Below are positions 16,732 through 25,364 of a stretch of DNA of 64,000 bases, one piece after another (within the stretch, counting starts at the first letter, position 1; the number at the start of each line of letters is the position of its first letter). The position numbers were made by a program, and so were the translations under genes. The DNA is from Comamonadaceae bacterium (GTDB lineage: Bacteria > Pseudomonadota > Gammaproteobacteria > Burkholderiales > Burkholderiaceae_C): the NCBI GenBank assembly GCA_947450765.1, contig CANFXC010000007.1, positions 1 through 64,000 on the forward strand, in the 5' to 3' direction. The notes below the pieces were generated by a model, which worked only from the letters and a program-made list of their open reading frames with translations, searched no databases and was not told where the DNA came from.

Positions 16732-18626
16732 CCCACCACACGCGTGAGCTGCTGATACGGCTGATTTGGCTGGCACTGTGGATGCTGGCACTGCTGGCTG
16801 CCACGATGGTCTGGTACGGCCATAGCGCCGACGCACCGGAGGAAACATCCGTATTCAAACCTGCCCGCAAAATTGCGCAGTTGAACGTCATGGCAATAGC
16901 CCTGCAAAACGCCCAGTCTGTGGACGCACCCGCAGTCAAGCAAAAATCACAAGCCATTGCCTGCGATGCCCGCGGCATGGCGATCCTCAAGATCAGGGTG
17001 ATGGCGAGCTTTGCGTTAGACCCTTCCCAAGTCGATCAATTGATCGGACGCATGCACGACCGGATCGACTTCACGCAGCGCTGCGCGGAGTGGGTTGACA
17101 ACATGCAGACCTTAGCCAAATTTCAGCCGTTCAGCGGACAAGCCGGCCGGCCCGCCACATGGGCGCAGCCTTTTGATGAAGCGCTGTCTGAGCGCGTTTC
17201 CTGGACGCGTCGTTTGCCTTGTTTGTTTTACAACAACGGGCAAAAACTGGGGCTGGCTGCAGGCAATCCAGTGCAGTGTTTTCGGGAACAGCTCGTCGTC
17301 AGCACGCCACCGCGCGACGTCAACAATGGCATGCAACAGGCGATTGGCGTGAGCAAAAGCCTGCTGGCCAATGCCCATGCGGCGGCTTTGAACAGCCTGA
17401 ACCAGCGCGACCTGTTGCTGACCCTGGATGACAACATACAGCCGTTGTTGGATGGCATGAGTCGCTGCCTGTCACAGCCAGACACCTGCGCGTACAGTGC
17501 GCACCTGCCAGCGCTTAAACATGTGTCGGCCGTCATCATGGACGCCAATACAGGGGATATTTTGGCGACCCTGTGTTGGTCTGGACCCTGCGACAAACTC
17601 AAGGCGATGGGACCCTTGAGCGCCCTGCTGATCGAGACGCCGCCGGCGTCTACCGCCAAACTTTTGCACGCGATGGTGTTGGCCCAAGGCGGTACTGTGG
17701 ACGGTTTGATGCTGCAGCGACAGATCAAAACCTCCGGTCAGACGGACGCCCTCGTCAGCAAGCGCAATGAGTGGTGGGAAAAGCAAGCCATCTGCGATGC
17801 CCGGCCTGGCGCGTGCCAGCATCCGCGTCTGGTCAAGGCGATGTCTGAACAACTTGGCTGGAGCACTGATTGCCGCCCCACAGACATTCAATGTGGCCGC
17901 ATGGGACTGCTGCGCGAAACGGATTCGATGATTTTCCCCGGCTTCATCGGGCGACTCAAAATCACCAACCCACAGACAACCACCAGCACCATGATGGACT
18001 GGAAAGACTACGACCAGATCCGCCAAGGCAAAAAGAAATCGCCCGCCTCTGTCAGCTACTTCAATACGGCGCTGGCGGTCCAATCGGCCATCGGTGCCGG
18101 TGATTCACGCACCAGTGCCTTAGGCCTGGCCCATTTGTCTAGCCAGATCTCTCGCATGGCACAAGGCCAACCAGCGCACCGGCCAGCCTTGATCCGGCCC
18201 TTGACCGGCGCCACCGCCGGCAACGCACCGTCCGCAGTTCAACGCAGCGCAGCACAAACGGTGATGGGTGGTATGCGCAAAGTGCTGGAGCCGGCTGAAG
18301 CCGGCTGGAATGGGGCCGGCACAGTCTCAGGGGCGTTTCAACGCGAATTCAAACGCGCCTGCTCAGATGACTGCGGTATATGGGCCAAGACGGGGACAGT
18401 CAGTCAGCAAGACCGCGGCTTTGCAGGGGCCACCCTCTTCACCGGAATCATCGACTTGCCACAACTCCAGCAGTGGCGCTATCGGCAAGACAACAAGACG
18501 GTTGGCCGACGCATTGCCATCGGCGTTGTGGTCCATCCCAAAGCGCCCGGGCACAGCGTGCACCTCGCCAGTGAGATGGCCATGCAACTGGCATCTGAGC
18601 TGTCGTTACAAGGAGCCTCCCAGTGA
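16728..18626 (+). CDS. Class B penicillin-binding-protein-like transpeptidase
   Basis: A 632-residue protein from the ATG at 16728, which overlaps the SEDS gene stop (ATGA). One N-terminal transmembrane anchor (LIRLIWLALWMLALLAATMVW) precedes a large periplasmic region. The transpeptidase motifs are SxxK at Ser308-Thr-Ala-Lys311 (PPASTAKLLHA) and KTGT at Lys554 (IWAKTGTVSQQ), with QSAIGAGDSRTSALGLAHL between them matching the conserved helix after the SxN region. A strict SxN motif is not evident; SKRN near residue 350 is a possible substitute. The protein contains many cysteines, suggesting periplasmic disulfides. It would cross-link glycan made by the neighbouring SEDS protein, but whether it still binds beta-lactams is unknown. 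Confidence 0.75.
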   Translation: MTHHTRELLIRLIWLALWMLALLAATMVWYGHSADAPEETSVFKPARKIAQLNVMAIALQNAQSVDAPAVKQKSQAIACDARGMAILKIRVMASFALDPSQVDQLIGRMHDRIDFTQRCAEWVDNMQTLAKFQPFSGQAGRPATWAQPFDEALSERVSWTRRLPCLFYNNGQKLGLAAGNPVQCFREQLVVSTPPRDVNNGMQQAIGVSKSLLANAHAAALNSLNQRDLLLTLDDNIQPLLDGMSRCLSQPDTCAYSAHLPALKHVSAVIMDANTGDILATLCWSGPCDKLKAMGPLSALLIETPPASTAKLLHAMVLAQGGTVDGLMLQRQIKTSGQTDALVSKRNEWWEKQAICDARPGACQHPRLVKAMSEQLGWSTDCRPTDIQCGRMGLLRETDSMIFPGFIGRLKITNPQTTTSTMMDWKDYDQIRQGKKKSPASVSYFNTALAVQSAIGAGDSRTSALGLAHLSSQISRMAQGQPAHRPALIRPLTGATAGNAPSAVQRSAAQTVMGGMRKVLEPAEAGWNGAGTVSGAFQREFKRACSDDCGIWAKTGTVSQQDRGFAGATLFTGIIDLPQLQQWRYRQDNKTVGRRIAIGVVVHPKAPGHSVHLASEMAMQLASELSLQGASQ

Positions 18627-18919
18627 CCGCAGAAGCCAACAGCAGCCGCCGACGTTACCGCTTTGACAAAGCCAGTCTGCCAGCCGTTCAGATACTGGCT
18701 TTTTCGCTGGAGCTCCGAAAATTATTGCAATCCCGCGGTCACCTGACGGGATTCATGCCGAGGACTGTCTTTCAGGCAGTCCCAGGGTCGGCCTTCCAGG
18801 AGTTGCTCTACGACACGCTGTCGCCACTGCATGCAGACCTTGAAACACGCCTGACCCTGAAGGTTCATGACGCTGAACATTTTGAAATCAAGATTGACAC
18901 CACAGGAAAACAAGCATGA
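18623..18919 (+). CDS. Small uncharacterised protein in the SEDS-PBP-FHA operon
   Basis: A 98-residue soluble protein that I do not recognise. It starts with GTG at 18623, overlapping the PBP stop by four bases (GTGA), with a strong AAGGAG seven bases upstream. The sequence is basic at the N-terminus (SSRRRYRFDKASL), then an amphipathic helix (AVQILAFSLELRKLLQSRG), and ends in an alternating strand pattern (TRLTLKVHDAEHFEIKID). No signal peptide or membrane segment is present, so it is likely cytoplasmic. The stop overlaps the next start, so it is made stoichiometrically with the FHA-like protein and could be its partner; this is inference. Confidence 0.7.
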   Translation: MTAEANSSRRRYRFDKASLPAVQILAFSLELRKLLQSRGHLTGFMPRTVFQAVPGSAFQELLYDTLSPLHADLETRLTLKVHDAEHFEIKIDTTGKQA

Positions 18920-19962
18920 GTTTGATGGACTACTTCAAAAGCGGTGGCACCAAGCCATCCGTCGAAACCTTCAAGACCCGTCACACGGACGAGTTTGCAG
19001 ACTCGGTTCTGCTGGAGCTTAAAAGTGTCGCCACTGACGCCGTCAAGCGGGCGATTGAAGCCCGTGAAACGCGCTACATGAAATCTGTTCTGGACGAAAG
19101 CTACTTCGTTCTGGACAGCTTGGTCATCTCACCGAAAGACCGTGACATCGCACAAAAGTTTGATGACTTTCTCACGACCCATGAAGCCGTTGATCCACAG
19201 TTTCGGCGGCAATTCTTTCAGCAGGTGATTCAGCGGGAATACCGCTCCTCGCGCGGCAGTTCTGTGCGGGTACCCGCAGAATTTGAAGCCACCGTCCAAC
19301 TCGGCCAAGACTCGCTTGAAAGCTTGAGCAGCGAAGAAGGCTTTCAGATTTCACTGAAAGGCCGTCGAGTTTCATTCGCCGTAGAGGCCAGCCTGAGTGG
19401 TCCCTTGAAGCGCGAAGTCTCACCCAGCCGCTTCGGCAAAGCTTTGTCAACACAGCCGCCCATGACGTCAACGCTGGACGCCCCTGCCGTCATGCCCAGC
19501 CATGTCACTGGCATGACTCTGCGCACCGCCAGCACGGTGAGCGTCCAGTTGAACGACGCCCGCGGTAGCAGCCAGCACACGCTGGTGCTGCCCGCACTGA
19601 TCGGTCGTGAGCCGGGGCCGATGTGCGAGCAGTTCGGCGTCAACCCTTTGAGCGTGCAGGCCACCTACGCCTCCAGGCAACAGCTTGTGGTGCTGGAACT
19701 GATGGGCCGTGTTTATTACTATTTACCTGACAGCGCCTCACTCAGTTGCGTCCGTGCCGACGGCTTGGTGCTTGAGAAGCTCAAACTCTACCCACTGGAC
19801 GCCGGCGCCAGCACAGTGCTGCGCAGCGGCATTCCGCCGGAGGGAGCTGGCGCTGTGCATCTGCAAGGCCCCAACGCCGACTACGCCGTCATTCAATTGC
19901 GTCTCGCCGGTAGCGGATCAAGCTTTCACGAAGGAACGCCGCGCCCCAGAGCTGTCGCATGA
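18916..19962 (+). CDS. Protein with FHA-like C-terminal domain
   Basis: A 348-residue soluble protein. The N-terminal ~180 residues are charged and helical and not recognised; they occupy the place of the FhaA N-terminal domain in actinobacteria, though similarity is too weak to claim. Residues ~220-320 look like a forkhead-associated domain: LVLPALIGREPG (Gly-Arg at 230-231), YASRQQLVVLEL (Ser-Arg at 253-254, the usual S-R-x-H strand with His replaced), a following beta-hairpin VYYYLPDSASL, and a late loop AGASTVLRSG. FHA domains bind phosphothreonine, which fits the adjacent phosphatase and kinase-like genes. The usual Asn of the domain is not seen, so the call is tentative. ATGA overlaps join it to both neighbours. 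Confidence 0.55.
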   Translation: MSLMDYFKSGGTKPSVETFKTRHTDEFADSVLLELKSVATDAVKRAIEARETRYMKSVLDESYFVLDSLVISPKDRDIAQKFDDFLTTHEAVDPQFRRQFFQQVIQREYRSSRGSSVRVPAEFEATVQLGQDSLESLSSEEGFQISLKGRRVSFAVEASLSGPLKREVSPSRFGKALSTQPPMTSTLDAPAVMPSHVTGMTLRTASTVSVQLNDARGSSQHTLVLPALIGREPGPMCEQFGVNPLSVQATYASRQQLVVLELMGRVYYYLPDSASLSCVRADGLVLEKLKLYPLDAGASTVLRSGIPPEGAGAVHLQGPNADYAVIQLRLAGSGSSFHEGTPRPRAVA

Positions 19963-20630
19963 GCTTGCGCCACGTCCATGCCTGTGCGTTGAATGTGAAC
20001 GCTGAAGAATCCCTGGGATTCGACGCCTTCAGTGTCAACGCAGAGGCCGGTATTTTCACGCTGTGCGACGGCGCCAACAGCTGCCCTGACAGCGGTGCTG
20101 CCGCGCGTTGGCTGAGCCAATCGATGGCGCAAGCCGACGCCGAGAATTTGCCACAACAACTGCTCTCGACGCATGCCGAGATGTGTCAAAAATTCCCGGA
20201 AACGGGCAGCACTTTACTGCGGGTACATGCGCGCGAGCAAGGCCTTGAACTGGCCACGCTGGGCGACAGTTTCCTTTGGCTATTCAACAAACCGTGGGGC
20301 GGACTTGCACCGTGGCGATGCATCGACCAGATGCCACGTGATGTGAACGACAAAGGCCACCCGACCCAGCTCGTCGGATCTGAGGTTTGCCACACCCTGC
20401 ACACCCGGCAGCATCGACCGCGGGGTATTTACTGCGCGGTACTGATGTCGGACGGCCCGGGTCTGGTCACCGCGGACCAGCACCTGACAGCCCGCGTATC
20501 GCTCCTTGGTCGAGCCGAACCCAGCCCCGCCGACCTCGCTTACCTGTGCCATTCGTTGGCGTTGGATGCGCATGCCGCCAGCTGCCGTGACGACATCAGC
20601 GTGGCGATGGTTTGGCTCAAATACACCTAA
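19959..20630 (+). CDS. PP2C-family protein phosphatase
   Basis: A 223-residue soluble protein carrying the ordered PP2C/PPM motifs: FTLCDGANSC (Asp37-Gly38, metal site), TGSTLLRVHA, LATLGDSFLWLF (GDS, Asp103), VLMSDGPGLV (SDG, Asp165) and CRDDISVAMVWLK (Asp211/212, usual DNxT). The metal-binding aspartates are therefore retained although the protein is shorter than typical PP2C domains (~240-260). It would remove phosphate from Ser/Thr on operon partners, as PstP does in mycobacteria. The ATG overlaps the stop of the FHA-like gene by four bases; the kinase-like gene begins ten bases after its stop. Confidence 0.82.
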   Translation: MSLRHVHACALNVNAEESLGFDAFSVNAEAGIFTLCDGANSCPDSGAAARWLSQSMAQADAENLPQQLLSTHAEMCQKFPETGSTLLRVHAREQGLELATLGDSFLWLFNKPWGGLAPWRCIDQMPRDVNDKGHPTQLVGSEVCHTLHTRQHRPRGIYCAVLMSDGPGLVTADQHLTARVSLLGRAEPSPADLAYLCHSLALDAHAASCRDDISVAMVWLKYT

Positions 20631-20640
20631 GGGAAACGCT

Positions 20641-21876
20641 TTGACTGAACCCTTCATCAAACGCTTCGACGACCGCTACACACAATCGCGGGAATACCAG
20701 TTTCTCGATGTGCTGAATCAGTTGCATGCAGCCGTGCCGGCCGTTTTTTCAAACGACACGCAGCTCGGGCAGATCAGGATGGCGCATGCGGGCGTCACCT
20801 TGCACGAGTGGTTGCTGGCGCTTCCAGCCGCGGCGACAGGCCAATCTCAAGCGCTCAACGCCTTACATCAGGCCTTGAGTGTCAGCCGCAGTGTTGCCAG
20901 GATGGATGTATGGCACTTCGATCTGGCGTTTCGCAATTTCATGGTCGAACAAACCAACGCATTGGCATCACCTAGCGTGCGTCTGATTGATTTCAGCCTG
21001 GCAATCTCGTCGCGTTTTCCGGTGCAAAAACCGCTCTGGATGCGGCCCGATGCTATGCAACAGCATCCGGCTTTGCACGCGGCCATCACGGAAGATTGGC
21101 GGCAATTTTTCCGTCGCAACCAACTTTCAGAACCTCCCAGTTACGACGGGGAATTCGACATCCCCATGACTGCGTACCGTGCTGACTGGTGCAACGATCT
21201 GGCAGTCGACCGGATCACGCAACGCTGGTGCGTCATCGCCCACAGCCTAGGCCTGTTGTTGATTCAAAGCACACAATTTTCGTGTTTAAGCGCTGAGATG
21301 CGCATGCAAGTCGACGCACGCGGCCGGAGCTTGATGCACCTCGCGACGGAGAGCCAAGCTGAATTGGCGCTGGAAGACAGCTTGCAGTGGTTGTCGTCGC
21401 AGTTCAGCGCACCCACGCCGCGGCCCAGGGCGCAAGTGACGCAAGCTGCGCAAGCGCCAGCTCAGTCGGTTCTGAAGACCCCCCGCGACATCTCAACGTC
21501 AAACAACGCACCGCCGCCAGCGCCAATGCTCTCCAGGATTCGATTGCTGATGAGCGTTGTGCTCATCGGACTGGGTTATGTACTGACAGATGCCCTGTAC
21601 ACCGCGCATCACCTCCATGTGACAGCCTATACCGCAGTGGTTGTCTTGGTGACATTGGCGCTGTCGGCCATTCTGTTGGTGAGCATGCTTTTTTCTGAAC
21701 ACCGTGGCCGGCTTGTCAACCGGCTGAGCCAGGCCCAAGGCTTAGCCTTGCTGGCCTTGGCGCTGGAGATTTGGACGCAACGTGTGCCCGGCGCATGGCC
21801 CGCCGGTATCGCTGTATTGGGGGTCATCTTGCTGATGCTCAGACTTGAGGTCAAACAAGGACAACGGGCTTTGTGA
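20641..21876 (+). CDS. Membrane-attached protein-kinase-like protein
   Basis: A 411-residue protein. I place the start at the TTG at 20641, with AAGGGA six bases upstream, because the longer open frame only overlaps the phosphatase gene out of frame. The first ~250 residues look like a compact kinase: a Lys at FIKRF, a hinge-like IRMAHAGVTLHEWL, the catalytic loop HFDLAFRN (His92, Asp94, Asn99) and LIDFSLA (Asp117; DFS in place of DFG). A glycine-rich loop is absent and the N-lobe is very short. A Pro/Ala linker follows, then four hydrophobic segments from about residue 295 to 405 that would anchor it in the membrane. It could be a divergent Ser/Thr kinase or a pseudokinase. Confidence 0.65.
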   Translation: MTEPFIKRFDDRYTQSREYQFLDVLNQLHAAVPAVFSNDTQLGQIRMAHAGVTLHEWLLALPAAATGQSQALNALHQALSVSRSVARMDVWHFDLAFRNFMVEQTNALASPSVRLIDFSLAISSRFPVQKPLWMRPDAMQQHPALHAAITEDWRQFFRRNQLSEPPSYDGEFDIPMTAYRADWCNDLAVDRITQRWCVIAHSLGLLLIQSTQFSCLSAEMRMQVDARGRSLMHLATESQAELALEDSLQWLSSQFSAPTPRPRAQVTQAAQAPAQSVLKTPRDISTSNNAPPPAPMLSRIRLLMSVVLIGLGYVLTDALYTAHHLHVTAYTAVVVLVTLALSAILLVSMLFSEHRGRLVNRLSQAQGLALLALALEIWTQRVPGAWPAGIAVLGVILLMLRLEVKQGQRAL

Positions 21877-21889
21877 GCCCGCCTCGAAG

Positions 21890-22351
21890 TCAGCGACCGT
21901 TCATCGGCACCACTTGCAGGCGCACGTACTGACCTGGGTCAGACGAAAACTGACCTGAATATTGTTTGCCGTTGTATTCGTAGCGCACAAAATAGCCGAC
22001 GATCTGATTTTCGGTGATGGTCTGGACGGCACATTGCGACCCTTGCCCCTGACCTTCGATCTGATCACCCATGGCTGCGCCACCGATGATGCCGATGCCG
22101 GTCGCCAATGCGCGGCCGTTGCCCTTACCGATAGAGTTGCCGATAGCCGCACCTGCGATGGCACCCATGATGGCGCCAGCACCGCTCTTGGGTGCAGAGT
22201 AGCCAGCCTGCGAACCATTGCAAACTTGCTGCTGCCGACTGACGGGTTGCATGATCGGGCTGCTTGAAATCACGCGGCCATATTCTTCGGATTGAGCTGA
22301 AACCGATGCGCACACGCCAAGGGCGATCATCAAGAAAATATAATTTTTCAC
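21890..22351 (-). CDS. Glycine-zipper (17-kDa antigen-like) exported protein
   Basis: A 153-residue protein with an N-terminal signal sequence (FLMIALGVCASVSA) and a central glycine-zipper segment (GAGAIMGAIAGAAIGNSIG, then GRALATGIGIIGGAAMGDQIEG), as in the Rickettsia 17-kDa surface antigen / 2TM glycine-zipper family. The C-terminal part (VRYEYNGKQYSGQFSSDPG, VRLQVVP) is the usual soluble tail. Such proteins sit in the periplasm or outer membrane; their function is unknown, with roles proposed in envelope integrity. No lipobox was seen. A terminator precedes it on the same strand, so it probably has its own promoter. Its stop is 13 bases from the convergent kinase-like gene. Confidence 0.82.
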   Translation of the reverse strand: MKNYIFLMIALGVCASVSAQSEEYGRVISSSPIMQPVSRQQQVCNGSQAGYSAPKSGAGAIMGAIAGAAIGNSIGKGNGRALATGIGIIGGAAMGDQIEGQGQGSQCAVQTITENQIVGYFVRYEYNGKQYSGQFSSDPGQYVRLQVVPMNGR

Positions 22352-22405
22352 AAATCACTTCATACGTTGAGTCACGTTCACAGCATCCATGCTGGATGAA
22401 CAATG

Positions 22406-22441
22406 AAAAAAACCGAGGCGCAAAAAATCTGCACCTCGGTT
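22406..22441 (-). terminator. Rho-independent terminator of the exported-protein operon
   Basis: On the minus strand an 8-bp stem AACCGAGG/CCTCGGTT (22411-22441), extended by two further pairs after a mismatch, is followed directly by a run of T. It lies just after the stop of the 223-residue secreted protein gene at 22457 and before the glycine-zipper gene. Confidence 0.8.
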
Positions 22442-22456
22442 CAGGGCTAAGCAGAT

Positions 22457-23128
22457 TTACTCTGGAAAGCTAGCGGCTTGCGGGGACAACTTGGCTTCAG
22501 CAGTCGGGTTACCGGCTTCCACTTTGACGTCACGCATGAGTTGAAAACCCGTCGACACCAGCGTTGGCAGTTTAGGCAACACATCGGCGAACACGGACAG
22601 ACCATCTTTCACTGGCACGACTTTGGTGATGTTCATCGGGTTAGACGAAACGCCTGAAATGATGTTCTTGCCTTGGTTGATAGCCACCGGAATACGCAAG
22701 GCCGCAACGCCAACGGCAAAAATCGATTGACCGACTTTCTTTTGCATTTCAGGCGACAAGCTTTCCATCTTGGCTTTGGCGTCTGAGCTCTTCAGGAGTT
22801 CTTGGGCTTCGGCTGCATTGTTCTTAATGATCGAGCCGGTAATGGCACCGATTTCTTTGGTGTCAGTGCTCTTGCTCAAGCTGTCGTTGACGGCTTTGAT
22901 GTCAGCCAACTTCGTTTTGTCACCGAGTGCGCCAACGATCTGGATCAGCGCGAAAGCCACGGTCTTGTTGATCAGATTGGCTTCAGCGTTGAAAGCCTCA
23001 ACTTGTGCACCAACATCACCGCCACCGCCCTTGCTGCCGCCCATGAGACCACCGAGAGCACCGAATTGCGCATTCGCAGCGGTGGACACAGCCAGTGCCA
23101 AGAGAACTGTCAAAATTTTCGATTTCAT
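22457..23128 (-). CDS. Exported protein of unknown function
   Basis: A 223-residue protein with a signal peptide (MKSKILTVLLALAVSTAANA) followed by a Gly-rich segment (FGALGGLMGGSKGGGG) and a long, mainly helical alanine- and lysine-rich region. I do not recognise a family. The mature protein has no cysteine, no transmembrane segment and no repeat. It is the last gene of a four-gene minus-strand unit (lipoprotein, 561 aa, 738 aa, this gene) with only eight bases between its start and the preceding stop, and a terminator follows it. It is probably a periplasmic or surface partner of the two larger exported proteins. Confidence 0.75.
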   Translation of the reverse strand: MKSKILTVLLALAVSTAANAQFGALGGLMGGSKGGGGDVGAQVEAFNAEANLINKTVAFALIQIVGALGDKTKLADIKAVNDSLSKSTDTKEIGAITGSIIKNNAAEAQELLKSSDAKAKMESLSPEMQKKVGQSIFAVGVAALRIPVAINQGKNIISGVSSNPMNITKVVPVKDGLSVFADVLPKLPTLVSTGFQLMRDVKVEAGNPTAEAKLSPQAASFPE

Positions 23129-23136
23129 AAACGACC

Positions 23137-25353
23137 TTACTTGAGTTTAGATTTGTGCTGCGGAATGCTGCTGATTTGCTGTTCATAGGCTTTCAGGCCC
23201 ACAAACGATGAAAGAGAGTCGGCTTTGATTTCAGAGAAATCAAAGCCAGCACCAAGTACCGACTCTCCAATTTTGTTGTTCGCCTCGAAAATGCGAATAC
23301 CTGAACTCACGCTGGCTTTGCCACTGCATTTACCGGCGGCGCAATCGTTCTTGGTGAACTGCTGCATCTCCATCGGCAGAATACAAAAAGGAGTCTCGAC
23401 AGCCGCAACCGGGCTCTGAGCTTCAAACATGCCATCGCGCAAGGCGATAGCTGCGCTTTGCAAGAACACACTGTTGCTCTCGATCAGGTCGTAGTCCTTC
23501 AGATTGACCGCCACGGCGCGACCCACCATCTCGTCGGCACCCGACATGTGTTGCAAGTTGGCCGGCAAAAAGTAGCGCTTGCGGTTCACGTCACAGAGTT
23601 TGAGAGCCCGGTTGTTGCCGCCCGAGGAACTCAGCAACACCACATCACTGGTCTTCAGCTGTCCTTTGAGTGCGAACGTGGCCGAGTCTTGCGAAGGACG
23701 CTCAAACTGCACATCACTGCGCGGCAACGGTAAATACACCGTCTTGTTGCCCTTGCCCACGGTCAAGGGTCTGGCGATCTGTACCTGGTTGAAGGCATTC
23801 AGGGGCAAGGTCTCGCTGAGCGTGGCATTGCCGCCCGATACTGCGTTGATTTTCAGAATTTTCTGCTTCGGGCTGAAGCCTTCAATCAGTGACTTCAGCG
23901 CCGCCAAAGAAGCATTCTTCAAATTCACTTCTGTGGCCTGCTCCAGCGCTAAACCCTTGCCCGCCATGTTGTCGAGCTCATAGTTGTTGCTGCCGACAAA
24001 GACCTGCCGCACGAAGTTCGATCGATCGATCAAGCTCAATTCCACCGCGCTGTTGAAAACACTTTTGGTCGATGAACCGGTTTGCCCCGCCACACTGAAA
24101 ACAGGTGACGAAAATTGATCAAGCTTCAGGTAATAGTCAGGACTTTGACGCGGCAACGTGGTGTTGTCGGCAAAGCCGTGCATCTCCGTGAACATGGTTG
24201 ACTCGCAGTTGGCTTCACCGCGAATCTGAGTTTTCAGCCGCACAAAATCAGCGTCTTGCTTGATCAGGTTGAACGGTGCTTTGAAACCAATGTCATCCGC
24301 AACGATCGATTGCAAGGCGTTGTCGAGGACCTGCACGGGTGGCAAAGGCTGTTTGTCTGCGCTGGTGTACTGAACTGCCAGCACAGTTGGCTTGGCATCG
24401 TCTTTGCCATTTTTGGTGAACGAAAACTTCAGCTTAGCGCCAGTGCGCAGCGCATTGGTGGCGCGCTTGATGTCTTTGCTGAAGTCACTCGCCACGGCAA
24501 CGGCCAAACCATCCGTGGCGTAATTGACCGTGAAAGAGAATTCTTCACCCTTCTCATTCAGCGCGTCGAAATCTTCGCCAGATGAAAAGCCAACTTCGCT
24601 GCCACGGTCAAAGATAAAGTAATCACCATCCCGGGCAGCCACCCCGATATCAGTCTGCTTGGGTGAAAAATTCTTCACTGCAGCGTCGACGAGACGATCA
24701 ATTACCTTCACCGCGTCATTCAAAATGGCGCCCTTGATCTTGGCGGTATTGGCGGCCGAAATGTCTTGGGTTCCAGGGGCGAAAAAATCGGCTGTGCTCG
24801 ACGTCAACTCGGTGTTGATCGTCTCGCTCTTGGAGAAAATAATGGAGGCGCCATTGAGCTTAACGAAGCGGATGGTGTAAGTGATCGGAATCAGCACCCG
24901 CGTGAAGTCGCTGTACGTATTGAAGTAAGTCGACAAGCGACTGACGCCAATCGCGACGCCAAAAGAGTCGCGGTAGTTGACCTTGAATGTTGGGCTGCAC
25001 TGCGCCGCCGAGTAAGGCTGGTAAGCGTACTTACCTTGCTTGCCAGAAGTCACCTGATTGGGCCCGACCACTGACGTTGGAAACGCCGCTGCGACTTTTT
25101 TCTCAAAGTACCGACCTAGGTTTTTTTGTGCTGCACCATTGGTTGCGCCATCAAAAAAAATATCGGCGTATTTTTCATTGATCATCCCGCTGTACTTGGC
25201 CTGCTTAGGCTCAGTACTGTCCGGTTTGAGGGCCGATTGACTGATGCCCGTGAGCCCCGCTAACGGAAACACGTAGTACTGAAACTCGGCTGCGGCGCTG
25301 GCCAAGCCAGTGCCGCAAACCAGGCTCGCCGCCAGGAATTGACTGAACTTCAT
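23137..25353 (-). CDS. Large exported protein of unknown function
   Basis: A 738-residue protein with a signal peptide (FLAASLVCGTGLASA) and no other clear membrane segment. The mature N-terminus (FQYYVFPLAGLTGIS) and the following region alternate strands and loops. A segment near residues 245-275 (DYFIFDRGSEVGFSSGEDFD) resembles the short barrel-like domains of envelope proteins such as FlgT, but that is only suggestive. C-terminal cysteines (LKLCDVNRKR, FCILP, NDCAAGKCSG) may form disulfides. It sits between two other exported-protein genes on one transcript, with intervals of about ten bases. No homologue is recognised. Confidence 0.75.
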   Translation of the reverse strand: MKFSQFLAASLVCGTGLASAAAEFQYYVFPLAGLTGISQSALKPDSTEPKQAKYSGMINEKYADIFFDGATNGAAQKNLGRYFEKKVAAAFPTSVVGPNQVTSGKQGKYAYQPYSAAQCSPTFKVNYRDSFGVAIGVSRLSTYFNTYSDFTRVLIPITYTIRFVKLNGASIIFSKSETINTELTSSTADFFAPGTQDISAANTAKIKGAILNDAVKVIDRLVDAAVKNFSPKQTDIGVAARDGDYFIFDRGSEVGFSSGEDFDALNEKGEEFSFTVNYATDGLAVAVASDFSKDIKRATNALRTGAKLKFSFTKNGKDDAKPTVLAVQYTSADKQPLPPVQVLDNALQSIVADDIGFKAPFNLIKQDADFVRLKTQIRGEANCESTMFTEMHGFADNTTLPRQSPDYYLKLDQFSSPVFSVAGQTGSSTKSVFNSAVELSLIDRSNFVRQVFVGSNNYELDNMAGKGLALEQATEVNLKNASLAALKSLIEGFSPKQKILKINAVSGGNATLSETLPLNAFNQVQIARPLTVGKGNKTVYLPLPRSDVQFERPSQDSATFALKGQLKTSDVVLLSSSGGNNRALKLCDVNRKRYFLPANLQHMSGADEMVGRAVAVNLKDYDLIESNSVFLQSAAIALRDGMFEAQSPVAAVETPFCILPMEMQQFTKNDCAAGKCSGKASVSSGIRIFEANNKIGESVLGAGFDFSEIKADSLSSFVGLKAYEQQISSIPQHKSKLK

Positions 25354-25364
25354 GACGCTGCCGG

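Noticed and set aside
20506-20640. Upstream extension of the kinase-like frame into the phosphatase gene
   Set aside because: The extension overlaps PP2C motifs in another frame and has no kinase-like sequence; the TTG at 20641 has a good ribosome site.
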